64,000 nt of DNA, taken from NCBI RefSeq assembly GCF_048544455.1, contig NC_133538.1, positions 4,122,658 through 4,186,657 on the forward strand, given 5' to 3'. How positions within the stretch are numbered: position 1 is the stretch's first letter; each line of letters opens with the position of its first letter. Origin of the DNA: Silene latifolia. Its lineage: Eukaryota > Streptophyta > Magnoliopsida > Caryophyllales > Caryophyllaceae. Under the pieces are notes generated by a model, which saw nothing but the letters and a program-made list of their open reading frames with translations, was not told the origin of the DNA and did no database searches. Both the position numbers and the translations under genes were made by a program. This document shows positions 45,401 to 57,480 of this stretch, one piece after another.

Positions 45401-45768
45401 TCATTATCTATAGACCCAACATTCAACTTCTCTACTTCCAACTCTTCCAACTCAAAAAACTCGGCAAACTCAGGATCATCAGTTAGCCTTTCGTGTACCT
45501 CAACATCATCTTCTTTAGAGTTATTCTCTTCCTCTAATGATTCCCCATGAAAAATCCAACGTGTATAGGATCGAATAAATCTCCACTTTTCTAGGTGTAT
45601 TTTAACGTCCGGAAAAGCCATATAGCTAATATTACCACATCTTTCACAAGGACATGCAATACTAGAAGAACCTTTCAAATTGTTCGAAACGATTTCATAA
45701 AATTCAGCTAAACCATCCTTGTAGGTGCGATCACTCATATTTGCATCAATCATCCAAGTTCGAGTCAT
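42460..45768 (-). pseudogene. CACTA TNP2 transposase, copy 2, broken
   Basis: Same domain order as copy 1: MTRTWMIDANMSD start, CPCERCGN, NPHGNMSSQH, the ITDYPAYGDLFGHT segment and the long C-terminal domain in one frame (42554-43960). Lesions: a small gap near 45262, a frame change near 44780, a nonsense codon TAA inside NGRQELRQ (near 44306), a frameshift near 44130 where the LDFLHIEKN equivalent reads in a different frame, a break near 44000 and a C-terminal shift near 42560. It retains the 64-bp segment lost from copy 1 (YMGNRRFLYHDHCYRKM). Not functional. Confidence 0.9.
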
Positions 45769-46094
45769 TATTTTACATTCGTAATAATAGGCAACTAATT
45801 CAGAAAATACAATAATAGGCAAACAAATAAACGAAATTCAGGAAAGCAATTAAGCTAAATTATCAACAAATTAGATAATAACCCAAAAAATCCTATATCT
45901 ATAAGCGTTGCTAAGAAACATATATACCTGATTGATAAACACGATGAGGGAGAGAAGACGGTGACAACAATGATGGAGATGAAGACAGAGAGACGATCAG
46001 GGGGGAATGGAGGATGATATAGTAGCAGTATTAGCTTGTGTTTGTGTTTTGTAGCGTATAGCAAAATAAAGCAATCTGTTGTTCTTAAGATTTT

Positions 46095-46530
46095 CATAAC
46101 ATTAATAACAACGGTTATTGAGTCTGAAACCGTTGTGATTACTTTTCATAATTTTGCGCCAAATTATTAACAACGGTTAAAATTTATTACAGACTCAACC
46201 GTTGTTATTAATTTTTATATTAACAACGGTTTTTCAAGTATGACCCGTTGTTAAAAAGTATTAACAACGAGTTCTAATATAACCGTTGTGATTACTTTTC
46301 ATAATTTTGCGCCAAATTATTAACAACGGTTAATTTATTACAGATTCAACCGTTGTTATTAATTTTTATATTAACAACGGTTTTTCAAGTATGACCCATT
46401 GTTAAAACAAATAACAACGGTTAACAACACAGAACCGTTGTAATTAAGTTTGGTAAAATTCGCGGAATCAATTCTACAACGTGTTTTGATCATTTTCGTG
46501 AATAAGCGTTGTTAAAGGGCCGTTGTGGTT
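46095..46530. repeat. CACTA 5' subterminal array, copy 2
   Basis: Mirror-image relative of 4770-5080, but longer. A block of about 130 bp (attaacaacggtt..., near 46130-46260 and 46260-46390) is tandemly duplicated. Confidence 0.85.
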
Positions 46531-46549
46531 GCCTGTATTTGTAGTAGTG

Positions 46550-48610
46550 TACAGGAGATTTGTGAAAGATTTCTCCACCATAGCACGGCCTATGACATCT
46601 TTGATGAGGAAAGAGACCAGATTTGTTTGGGACGAGAGTTGTGAGACGACGTTTCAGACCTTAAAAGAACGCTTGACCACAGCTCCTATCCTAGCTTTGC
46701 CAGAGGGATGCGAGAACTTTGAGGTATATATCGATGCTTCAAAGAATGGTCTTGGTTGTGTTTTGATGCAGGCAGGGAAAGTCATCGTTTATGCTTCGAG
46801 GCAGCTGAAGCCATATGAGGAGAACTACCCTACTCATGATCTGGAGCTGGGTTCAGTTGTTTTCGCTCTTAAGATTTGGAGGCACTACCTATATGGAGCG
46901 ACCTTTAAGGTGTTTTCTGATCATAAGAGCTTAAAATATATCTACACTCAGAAGGAGCTTAACATGCGACAGAGACGGTGGATGGAGCTTATCGGAGATT
47001 ATGACATGGAGATAATCTATCACGAGGGTAAGGCTAATGTTGCAGATGCTCTGAGTAGGAAGATCATTCATTCGCTATGTACAACCATGTCCTTGCTAAA
47101 GTTGAGGGATGAGATGTCTAGGATGGGGATCTTTATGATAAGGAAGGGAGATATCATCGGGGATTTGACGATCGAGCCAGAGTTGTATGAGAACATCAAG
47201 AGTAAGAAGGACCTTGATCCTTAGATTCAGGAGTTGAAGTCAAGAGTAGAGAGTGGGACGGTTGTCAGGTTTTCTATCCATACAGATGGGAGTTTTCGTT
47301 TTGATGGGAGATGGTGTGTCCCTGAGGATGCAGAGTTGAGGAGAGTGATCTTGACGGAGGCTCATTGCACTCCTTATTCAGTTCACCCGGGTGGTGACAA
47401 GCTTTACAAAGATCTTAAGAAGACTTTCTGGTGGCCAAACATGAAGAAAGATGTAGCTGAGTTTGTGGCCAGATGTTTGACATGTCAAAGGGTCAAGGGT
47501 GAACGAAGGAGCCAGGTAAGATACAATCTTTGGAAGTACTTGAGTGGAAGTGGGAGTCAATCTCTATGGACTTCATTGTGGGGTTGCCTAGGTCACAGCA
47601 AGGTAACAACATGATCTGGGTGATTGTTGACCGGTTAACCAAGTCAGCTCACTTTGTTCCCATGAAAGATACTTGGTCTAAGATGCAGCTGACACTGGGT
47701 TATAGGAGGCATGTGGTTCGGTTACATGGTATACCTAAAGATATCATTTCTGATCGTGATGCGAGGTTCATATCCAAGTTTTGGCAAGAACTGCAGGAGT
47801 TGATGGGTACAACCTTGAAGATGAGTACAACCTTTCATCCAGCAACTGATGGTCAGACGGAACGAACCATCAAGACCTTAGAGGACATGTTGAGGGCATG
47901 TGTTATGGAGTTTGGGGGCAGCTGGGAAGACAGGCTTGATCTGATCGAGTTTTCATACAACAACAGTTATCATACGAGCATCGGGATGGCACCTTTTGAG
48001 GCTTTGTATGGCCGAAAGTGCCGAAGTCCAGTTTGTTGGGATGATAGTTCGAGACAAAGTGGTTTTAGGGCCACAAATGGTGAGTACAGATATGGTTGAG
48101 CAAGTGCAGTTAATTCGGCAAAAGATGAGAGCAGCTCAAGATCGTCAGAAGAGCTATGCCGATTTACACCGCAGGGACATTGAGTTCGCAGTAGGTGACA
48201 AGATCCTTTTGAAAGTGTCACCTATGCGAGGTGTGATGAGATTTGGAAAGAGAGGTAAGCTAAGCCAAAAGTTCATAGGTCCTTATGAGATTTTGGACCG
48301 TATAGGCGAGGTAGCCTACAGATTAGCTTTGCCACCAGCTTTGGATAGAGTTCACAATGTTTTCCATGTTTCTCAGCTTCGGAAGTATGTGAGTGATCTA
48401 TCGCATATCCTTGAGATGAAGAACATCGAGCTTGATGAATCCTTGTCCTACGCCGAGATTCCTAAAGAGATTCTTGATCGCAAGGTTCGTAAGACAAGAA
48501 ATGGTGAGACGGTCTTACTCAAGGTCCTTTGATCTAATCATAATGTGGAAGAGACCACATGGGAACCCGAGGAAGCCATGCGAGAACGTTTTCCTAGTCT
48601 TTTTGATTAG
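46550..48610 (+). pseudogene. Chromovirus RNase H, integrase and C-terminal chromodomain-like region
   Basis: Continues pol after the CACTA. RNase [17 protein letters not shown], with [19 protein letters not shown] and [10 protein letters not shown] stop at 47222-47224 separates the integrase zinc domain (HCTPYSVHPGG and CLTCQRVKG, His/Cys ligands). The integrase core follows a frameshift near 47516: SMDFIVGLP, IISDRDARF and TDGQTERTIKTLEDM give the catalytic Asp, Asp, Glu. Another frameshift near 48040 leads to the GPYEILDRIGEVAYRLALPP region. The chromodomain-like end (IPKEILDRKVRKTRNG) breaks at TGA 48530-48532 where Trp is expected; readable text continues to TAG 48608-48610. Non-functional. 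Confidence 0.92.
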
Positions 48611-48825
48611 GTATGTTTGGTTACGGGGACGTAACCGTTGTCTTTTTAGGGGGGTAGGAGATGGTCGCGGTTGTGTTTTGTCTTATTTTTGAATCAGGTT
48701 AGTGAGTTTTGTGGTGTCTTCTGTGGTTCTTTGGCGTTGATAAATGCTTGTTAGTGTAGTCTTTTTGCGTTAGTGTAGTGTCTTGTTTTAGGGTGGAGTG
48801 TGAACTTTGGGACGAAGTTCTTTTT

Positions 48826-48836
48826 AAGGGGGGAAG
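48826..48836 (+). promoter_or_regulatory. Polypurine tract
   Basis: aaggggggaag lies two bases before the 3' LTR, the primer for plus-strand synthesis. 48611-48825 is 3' untranslated DNA without a gene. Confidence 0.88.
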
Positions 48837-48838
48837 AC

Positions 48839-50173
48839 TGTAATACTACGGATTTTCTTTGGTGACTACTCGACCGAGTAGAGCCTACTCATCAGCCAGT
48901 CTTGTTGTTATAGTCTGTTTTGGTTCTGCTGAGGAATACTCGGCCGAGTATAGTGAATACTCGACCGAGTAGAGGATACTCGGCCGAGTATACACTTTAC
49001 TCGACCGAGTATCCTGTGCCCGCGAAGTGTATTTTGACGGTTTGATTAGGGAATGTTTAGGGATATTTTTATATCCCGCGTCAGTTTCTAAAACATAATT
49101 TCAAACCTCATCATTTTACGATTACCCTAATCACTCCCTAATCATCCTCTAATCTTGTGGTGTGTGCAATTGTCGCGGTCTTTGCGTATAATCACTTGTT
49201 CTACTGTTGGTAAGTTTCATCTCCATGTTATTTGTATTCGTTTGGGATCATTGTATTTATGAAATTGGGGATATGGGGGTTGTGCAATGTGTAATTGTGT
49301 ATGTGATTATTGTATAGGAAAAGACTTCGTAGAGGAGCGTCCGAGTTTCGTTCTACTGTTGATTGCTAAGATAGGGTTTCCCTACTCAGTTTACTGTTCA
49401 TTGTTAAGACATGGTTGTTTTGTAAATATTGTTATCTGTTGATCATCGGAGTATGAGTGTTGTGGTGACGGTGTTGGTGTGGAGATGTTGTGACGGCTGT
49501 GATGTTGTGTGATTGTGATTGTGGTGGAGTCACTTACGGGAGTGTCTTTACACTCTAGTTCGCCCTCCGTAGAACCCGCCACGGGAGGGGATGTGCACAT
49601 TAAGGGACAGGGATTGTTAGTCGCTCGTTGATGAGCTGGACTAGGTGGGAGCGGCTGCGGTCACCCACTGGCGGCGAGGATTACCTGTTGTGATGGGTAA
49701 TCTGGCAGGGCTATACACTTTGGTGTCTAGTCGGTTACTGTGTGAGATCGGGAGACTGGAGTTGAAGGATGATCAGCTGGTTATCTCGTCTGTTTGTCTT
49801 ATATTGTTTGAGTAATACTGACCCCGTGGTTGTTTGTGAAATCTGCGGTGATCCATTCGGGGATGGTGAGCAGGCTTGACAGGTATTGCTAGTGGTGAGC
49901 TTGGGGCAGTCATGGGAGCGTTGTCATCACCAGTCATAGCATTACCGTTCGAGTCTTAGTTTTGATTTTATTAGTTGTTAGACATTGGATTTGTATTGTT
50001 GAATCAGTTTTTGGATTTTGGTTTGATGTAAACTTTAACCCCTTTATGACATTTAATAAATGTGCTCAGTTCAGACGCTTTTGATATGTACTAACGCCGG
50101 GTAACCGAGATGGTAACACACTTTCATGGTAGGGTGGTCCTGGTAAGGCACCTTGGTATTATGGGGTGTTACA
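48839..50173 (+). repeat. 3' LTR of the chromovirus, 1335 bp
   Basis: Aligns from end to end with 34065-35394 with scattered substitutions and small indels. One palindrome of the six is replaced (catcagccag near 48891), another sign of age. It is followed by ATTCA at 50174-50178. Confidence 0.95.
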
Positions 50174-50331
50174 ATTCATCTACGGAGTAATATATAATGT
50201 CATGTGAGTATGTGACTATATATATTTATGTACTTGGATTTTGATTTTTCTTTACATGAATAGTCTATACAATGCCTTATAGCTTCCTCCAGAGGACTTT
50301 GCCTGGTTTTTCCTACAATCTATGAAGAATG

Positions 50332-53300
50332 TCAGTCTTTAGGGGATTGCTTACGCGCTCTCAACTTAAGCTCAAGGCTGTCGGGTTGAGGTGGCACCCT
50401 GCCTCTACGGAATAGATTAGCCAAAGCTCTTAAGTTTCGACAAAGATCAAAAACTTGCACATTGATTGAGTACTTCAGCTTGATCAGTCACTGTGAACTA
50501 CAAAAATGAGCAGGAGACTCTTAAATCTAATATTGAATTAGCCGAGCACGTTAGTTAAAGGACAACTATATACCCATTAACCCACTAAAAACTAAAATAA
50601 AGAGAGATACTGGAAGTTGTGTTCTTACATATGATGCTTCAATTTCAGCAACGCCTTCACAGCCTTAACTCCCACCCTGCAGTATCATATTGATCTTCAA
50701 ATATCTGATTCATACAGAAATCAATCATACCATAATAATTCAAACATTTAAATCCAAAGAAATGACATTCTAACTGGTGAAAGACCCGTAAAAAGTAGTT
50801 TATCTCATCTTTTTGAAAATTTGCAAATCCTTATTACATAAGAATTATACTGGTTTAAAAAAATTCAGCACTAAATTGGAAAATACGCAAATCAAAAACG
50901 GATGTTTTAGCGGATCCGCTACTGATTGTGAAATAGGCAAGATCCTATTCATAGGCTTCTTAATCACACTTCACTCCTATAGGAGATAGAATGTAATGAT
51001 TCTGTTATGAACATTAAGCAATGGTTGCTTTCTTTGACATAGCGTTGTATGCGTACAATCAAGTCATTAGCTCATTTATTAAAAGAGGTAAATGACGTAA
51101 AATAATGTCAATTGTATGCATACATCGACCTCATATGAGTTTATGTCTAAATGAATAAGAGGGAGCAAGCAGCCAATCACTCACAAGTATTCTCTCCCTC
51201 ACCTCCTCGATGACCATTTGAAACTTTTTGCAACTTCGAGATTGCTTAGGCTGATCTCCAAAGTCCGAACCTCGTTTTCGTCCGTTCAAAGACAGGAACT
51301 CAAGCTCCTTTTAACTTCAATGTAAGAAAAACTCCAAACATTAGCACAGAAACTAATATGAAATCTGAGGGATCAAGATAAAAATTACAGAGGAAAAAGA
51401 TTCGATCAAACCTGCGATTAATTCGAGTTTTCATAGTGCATTGTTGATTTTTCTTTTGAGTGAGAGGACATACACTGGTTTTGAAGTGTCCCTCCATGGA
51501 TTGGCATCTAACACTGCAAAGGTGTAAGTAAACATGAAACTTTTGTGCCATCATACAAAAAATAATTACAACTTGCATAAGATGACCGACTACAAATATT
51601 TAACTACACTGCAATTCTAGTAAGCGATCAACATGGTGTGAACATTTGTGAACTTGGCAGTACATAATGTTCCTAGTCCTAGAAGATACTAAAGTGGCTG
51701 GACTATCTTACGCTCTTAGCAACAAATGAATCGTCAAACATGCTTTATATCATATCAAATAGAGTTGTTTATCGAAGATTAAATAAATTAAAATAAATAC
51801 GCTTCAAATACCTTATGTGGATAAACAAAAATATATATGCACATTTTTTTCACAGGAATATTGATTTTCTCAAAAGAATACATAGACAAATCCGACATCA
51901 TAAACGTCCATGAGCTTTTCTCATAGGAACACGGATTTTTCACTCACTCATTTTTACTATATACGAAATTCTTTACTCTAATTGTCATTTGAGAATTTAC
52001 AGGAGAATTATAAAAATCAGTCTAGTGATTGAGAGACAAACTACTGCCTTCCTAATATCATCAAACCATTTCCTTTTGGAATTTCAACTCAAAGAGAGTG
52101 AACTAAAAAATTCTCATAAGATATTAACTTAATAAGCAGTAACAAATCACTCAGCACTCAATGACTCAATAAAACTTTGAAATTGTAACAATGAGCAACT
52201 TTCCGTATTCCGGATTTTAATAAGTGAAGCTAAATGTTCAAACTATTGGAATTGGCATGTGAGCGACATTATGCTAAAAAACAAAAACAAAATTAACAGT
52301 CTTTATAAAGAAAGACCCAAAACACAGCAGTGCACAAAGAAAAAAGTTGGAATATCCAAGACGATAAAGGAGTGGAAACTCCATGAAATCAATTTAAATC
52401 TCGGTATAATTTAGACAAATCTTAGTCGGATCACATTCTGAAAAACTTATCCCCAACAATTTTAGATCCAAATTTAGACCCATCAAACTAATTCATGAAT
52501 ATAAATATATATTTAGGGTGCTGATTTTCGCAGATACGATTTTACTCGATACAAAATCGATTTCATTAGAGGGTCATAATTACACGTCTATCTTAATGTA
52601 TCACCACATAGCTTTAACACATGATGTAAAACACAAAGCATTATTTAGGAACACTAAATAGCCAAAATCATAATTAGAATGTAGAGAAGGGCGTCATGAA
52701 ATTACCAAACAGATAGGGACGGCTTGCTTTAGCGGCTTCCATATGTTCCAACCATTGCTCCTCTGGCTTGATTAAGCCAATAAAAATAGTATGTGTGAAA
52801 TAAAAAATAAGATGATAAATAGAGCATGTAGTTTTCTAATCTATTGGAGCTCTTTGACACTTCATAGTCAAAACATTTACATCTCTTGACCGACCAATCT
52901 CCATCTTCATCACTGAAATTTATCGTGATTGCAGCCACTAATCAATTAACCGCTACAAAATTATCAATATCCGCAATTAGGTAAACTGAAAGTAACTAAA
53001 TCATTTCTCAACAATCTAAACTTAATAATACAGATAATCGAAACCTTGAAAAAGATGAGGATGAAATCAACTAATTTCAGAAAAATAAAAAATTCAAAAA
53101 CAAAAATCATTCAAATGGCGGAAAGTGAAGAAAGAGGTAAAGATATCACCTGGCATAGAACTATAATTCGTGGTTTTTCAGTAAAAGAGAGGTCAAGATT
53201 ATCACCTCGGTGACGATAATGCAGAGGAAAGTATTTACAGGAGGTCTGCCCCTGTGAAGTGTGAACAAATACGTCGGAATATTAGGGATTCTTACTAATA

Positions 53301-54545
53301 AGAAAGTCACACTTTTTCAAGGATGGGGCAAAGTAAGATTTTTAAGTATAACTTGGTGGTGTGTAAGAACCATTAAATGTGACTAATAACAAATTAGAAA
53401 AACACCCTCATACTTCGATTTTTCTAAGACGCCAGTAATTCATTTTACTCCTCTTGAGCAGCAAATTATCAGATTTCTTATAAAAGTAGTTTTTCTGTCG
53501 GCTTTATCAGGTTAGCACTCTGCAAATTTAAATACATTTCTCATCAACCTTATGCAATTAAATAATGACGTGATGTTAGTGACGGTATTAAGCTTACCCA
53601 ATGACAACAATCGAGATATTATAATAATGGCTATAAGAGTGATGGAACAAATAAACTACACAATGCCACTCTATAGAACACTTATTTGATAACAAACATT
53701 TGTAAGAGACTAACTTTAAAAAACGGATATTTGAGACTCTGTGTCAACATTATTTATGCTTACATGTTGTGATATAAGGTCTAGAAACAACTAATTACAC
53801 TTCAACAACCGACGAAGCAAGGGTACTATAAGTCTATAAGATATATAATCAGGCACACAAGTATATAACCCCTTGTTTCGACAACCAATCCCCTTCCTTA
53901 CGTTTCCTTCCTTGCAATACCAATCTAACAAAGCACTATTGCCTATTGGTACTAAAAGTAAGAGTCTCGAAATAATATGAATTTAGCAACTTCCTCAAAG
54001 CCATCGCAAGTTATTGTGTGACCTCGTAAAATTTCAAATATCGACCGTAAAACATGCAACAATAACAACATTAATCTAGTGCTTTAATGGCATGAGAATT
54101 CAGGTGACATAAAATGAGGCAGCATTTCATCGAACACTTTCAGCGCAATCTCAAAGTCATCAAAGACAACACATTATCAAATAATTCATCAGAAGTATGC
54201 TTTTGGATAAACTATTGTCTTCAATAAAACAACAAAGGGACTCATGTTCATGGACAAATTCATCAAATTCTGGTCAAACATAAGATGAATGGCAGGCAAA
54301 TATGATGATCTAATGTATGAAAAACACAAATTTACAACAAACAAAAAGTGAAATGATCATCCAAATAAGTTTGGATGATAAAAATTTGAGTATAGAAAGG
54401 GAGAGAGAAATTTACCTTGAGATTAGGATCGTCATACTGTGTTTGAATGCATAGTGACTTGGTGAGACTGCTCGATTTGATAGTGGAGAAATTGGAAGCA
54501 CAATTTTAGGGTTAAGAATAATGGTGACGGGAGAATGACATTGTA
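50332..54545 (-). CDS. Possible multi-exon host gene, unrecognised
   Basis: Only fragments can be supported. Minus-strand exon-like pieces: 52706-52762 with clean AG/GT borders encoding EEQWLEHMEAAKASRPYLFG; 52840-52935 (INFSDEDGDWSVKRC); 51412-51513 with a Cys/His cluster VRCQSMEGHFKTSVCPLT that becomes CxxC...GH...C if the split codon joins to TGT; and a last exon about 50332-50473 ending NLFRRGRVPPQPD...KQSPKD before a stop. A promoter or leader could be near 54420-54545, with a gtaaat donor. I do not recognise the family and exon order is not proven. A zinc-knuckle protein or a decayed gene are both possible. Confidence 0.3.
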
Positions 54546-55491
54546 AATTGTAATAATATTATAATTGCTTCACTGGGAGGCGTAGAAATGATCTTGATAT
54601 TGATGATGAGATATGTATTATGAATCAGAGGAAGAGGGTAGAATATGAGAAACAGCATTACAGAGGAGGCGTAGAAATTTGATGCTCTGGGTAGGGTTTG
54701 GCGTAGAAATTTACAGGAGGTTGTTTATAGGGTTATTGTTTTGAGGAGATGAAGGAAGCATGGGTTATTGTATTGACAGGTGAGAGTTATTAAGCACGCT
54801 TGTTTTGGAAATTGAATTTGTTTATAGGGTAATTGTTCATTGTCATTCTCAAGTAGCATAGAGAATGACAAAAGGTTAGGTATTTAATTGATTTAATTGG
54901 ACTTTTTTTTTTTTTTTGGTGATGTGGCCATATTGCAAAACCGTGATTGACTCAAACAAAACTGATTTTGTGATGTTGAATGTGAGGGCTGCATTACCTT
55001 AATTCTCAAAAGAGATTGTGTCACGTCAGCCGTTTTACATTATTCTTTTATATATATAATGATGATGATATATTGCGGTTAATGCCGTACACAAGTTTAT
55101 GCAACGTAATAAATAATAACGAATATTGTATAAATTTATTGATACAAAGCTTTTACTCCGTATGATAATTGCAGAAGTGGATATTAATGTTGTTCGGCAA
55201 TCTATTTTGCGCAATTGCAACTTCAGATGATATGTCGTGGACAAGTTGTCACTAAAAGTTTTTGTATAATCGTATTGAAAAATCAGGTTGATCATTGATC
55301 TCAAATTTAAGATGATATACTTTAACGACATAAGGTTTTTAGTTTTTTACTAACTTAAAAATACTTGAGAAAATAATAACCAAGATAAGATAATGAATTA
55401 ACAATTAAATAAGTTTTAGCCATATAGTAATTTTAAAAAAGAGATAAATTTGGTGTGGGTTTAAAACTTTAAATTGTACTCCGTATCTATT
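54546..55491. other. Intergenic DNA, no gene seen
   Basis: A homopurine-like 54600-54800 region is followed by AT-rich sequence. The minus-strand frame at 55035-55331 shows no domain. Confidence 0.45.
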
Positions 55492-55500
55492 TCGATAGGT

Positions 55501-55810
55501 TTTTTTTTTTTTTTTTTTTTTTTTGACAATCGGGTTAAGGAGTTCTACATTTTAATAGCACGCTTAGCTAACCTATGAGCGGCTCTATTACAAATTCTAG
55601 GAACATAAGTAAAGGAAATACAATGAAAGTTTTTCACTAGATCAATGATGTCGTCAACCGTATTCCTAGTCCAATATTTGAGCTGCGAGTACTTTAGGAC
55701 TTGAGCAAGAACCTGCAGACAATCAGAGAAAATGTCAACATGAAGGATGTTTCGAGAGAGTGCCCACTTCAAGGCCTCTCTAATTGTCAAGGTTTCCGCT
55801 TGCTCAACAA
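55501..55810 (-). mobile_element. 5'-truncated LINE: RNase H domain with poly(A) tail
   Basis: Flanked by a 9-bp duplication TCGATAGGT (55492-55500 and 55811-55819). On the minus strand a 24-base poly(A) (55501-55524 as T on plus) follows a reading frame ending at 55545 with EQAETLTIREALKWALSRN, DIFSDCLQVL and YVPRICNRAAHRLAKRA. This is the plant LINE-type RNase H-like (RVT_3) domain. The 5' truncation, within the domain, the tail and the target duplication are classic target-primed reverse transcription. The frame remains open, so insertion is probably young. Confidence 0.9.
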
Positions 55811-55975
55811 TCGATAGGTGGAGTTTCAGCACATGTCAATTTAAAATTCAATTATAATCGGGTCAATTTTGTATCAACTCGAGTTTATTACAACATCCTA
55901 CAACTGTATTTTTATTCTTAATCACAAAAGTGATAAGAAAAAGTCGTTTTAAACAACCACCTTGCGCTTCTAATT

Positions 55976-56220
55976 ATATACTCCCTCCGTCTCCGTTAAT
56001 AATTTACATTTACTTAACTATGTTCTTATATTGTTTAGTCACGGGCTTGCAATTTTGACATCTATCTGTCTTCTTTCTACCGTGTCATACTATATTATTG
56101 TTTCCCTCTCAGATTCGTATAATTATTATGGTGATCTCTTATTCTCACATAATATTTATAAGGTATCAAAGTTGGCGGGTGTGAGTGGTAAAAGCTCTCA
56201 TCATCTCTTAAACAAGTAGT
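55976..56220. mobile_element. MITE-like end
   Basis: Starts TATA then CTCCCTCCGTCTCCG (about 55981), the Stowaway-like end, with aatttacatttac inside. No matching inverted end was seen nearby, so it is a partial element or one arm of a larger one. No gene. Confidence 0.35.
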
Positions 56221-56664
56221 TAGGGGTTCGATTACTAACTCTTGTGAATGAAAAGGCCAAACTTGGGAGGGGTCAACCCATTAAATTGCCTTCAGTACCC
56301 CGAAAGAGATTGCTCCAACTGTCGGTAGGAGATACTCCTGATCAACATAAAAAAACGACACATTTGTAAGGTAGTGACATTTCGTTCCGGTGAATGTACG
56401 CTTCGTCTTTGTGATTTGAGAAAAAGGAAGTGATTTGAGAAAAAGGAAGTATGAGCAATGAAAATGATTCCAACTTTTAATAAATCTTATAATTGTGATA
56501 AATAAAAAAAAGCAAACATAAAAACAGCTGGAGATTGTAAGCAATGAGACTCCAAAGTATCTACTACGTATGAGATAAGGACGATGTTATATACTCCATG
56601 AGCCAATGGATTCTATGTACATCTAAACTTCTTTCCAATGATATTAAGGACTCTATCTAAATTA

Positions 56665-56825
56665 CTATTCCGTTCATCTCCGACAATAGTTTACATTTGC
56701 TTTATAAACGATTATTTATTAGAAAAATAAAGTGTAAACTATTGACCGTTATATCTCAAACAGGAAAGTGTAAATTATTGACCGGATATGAAAAAGTGTA
56801 AACTATTGGCCGGGATGGAAGGAAT
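56665..56825. mobile_element. Stowaway-like MITE, about 160 bp
   Basis: Ends CTATTCCGTTCATCTCCG and ccgggatggaaggaata are imperfect inverted repeats next to TA. Three internal copies of gtgtaaactattg-like text occur in its right half. Non-coding. Confidence 0.6.
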
Positions 56826-56977
56826 ATAAAATAATGGCATTAAGTATATCTAAATTTTTATGTCCATCCATAATACCTTAGTTCTTTTTCCATAATTTAA
56901 TCTATTTTTATTCTATTTTGGTGATCTGACCGTCTAGAATACTTTTAATAAATTTGTCCGGAAATTATTTTTGAATC

Positions 56978-56978
56978 T

Positions 56979-57014
<36 letters not shown>

Positions 57015-57015
57015 T
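56978..57015. repeat. (ATCA)n microsatellite
   Basis: About nine uninterrupted aatc units, followed by a short TA run. Confidence 0.9.
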
Positions 57016-57024
57016 ATATATAAC

Positions 57025-57480
57025 TAAAGGGGGGTTTTTTTCCTAATTATACTATTAACATTAGAATTAGGATATAATTAATTATTTACAATTTTTCTAT
57101 TATAATTAGGAATATAATTTTCCTATTAGAAATGAGAATTAATTAATTATTTTATAATTTTCCTATTAGAAATAGGAATTAATTATTTACAATTTTTCTA
57201 TTATAATTAGGAATATAATTTTCCTATTAGAAAATAAGAATTAATTAATTATTTTACAATTTTCCTATTAGAAATAGAAAATAAATTAATAAATTATTAA
57301 GGCTTTTTTTTTCCTGATTATACTTTTTAGGATTAGGAGATAATAATTATTTAAATTTTTTCTATTATAATTAGGAATATGATTTTCCTATTAGAAATGA
57401 GAATTAGTTAATTATTTTACAATTTTATTATTAGAAATATGAAATAAATTAATCATCTACAATTTACTAATATTAAAAAA
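57025..57480. repeat. AT-rich imperfect tandem repeat
   Basis: The phrase ttttcctattagaaat occurs about six times with an intervening attaattaattatttt...caatttttctattataattagg unit. The period is about 110 bp with a higher-order period near 250-270 bp. Probably a degenerate satellite or the interior of an AT-rich element. 57480-59278 beyond it holds no gene. Confidence 0.65.

Larger units (their letters stand above)
38738..46549 (-). mobile_element. CACTA element, copy 2, 7.8 kb, inserted in chromovirus pol
   Basis: Ends: CACTACTACAGATACAGGC at 38738 and the complement of CACTACTACAAATACAGGC at 46549. The 3-bp target duplication TAC lies at 38735-38737 and 46550-46552. Removing the element and one TAC restores an uninterrupted RT/RNase H codon series. 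The element runs on the minus strand (TNP2 nearest the right end). It is closely related to copy 1 but lacks its nested insertions, so it provides the empty-site reference. Confidence 0.96.
34065..50173 (+). mobile_element. Ty3/gypsy chromovirus (Tekay/Del-like), interrupted by CACTA copy 2
   Basis: Paired LTRs (34065-35394, 48839-50173), a perfect 5-bp target duplication ATTCA on both sides, an initiator tRNA-Met primer site, a polypurine tract, and a gag-protease-RT-RNase H-integrase-chromodomain order define a complete Ty3/gypsy chromovirus. The domain set and tRNA-Met primer suit the Tekay/Del clade (inference). Without the 7.8-kb CACTA insertion the element is about 8.3 kb. Several stops and frameshifts make it non-autonomous. 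Confidence 0.94.

Noticed and set aside
45068..45550. 160-residue plus-strand frame
   Set aside because: Antisense shadow of TNP2 copy 2.
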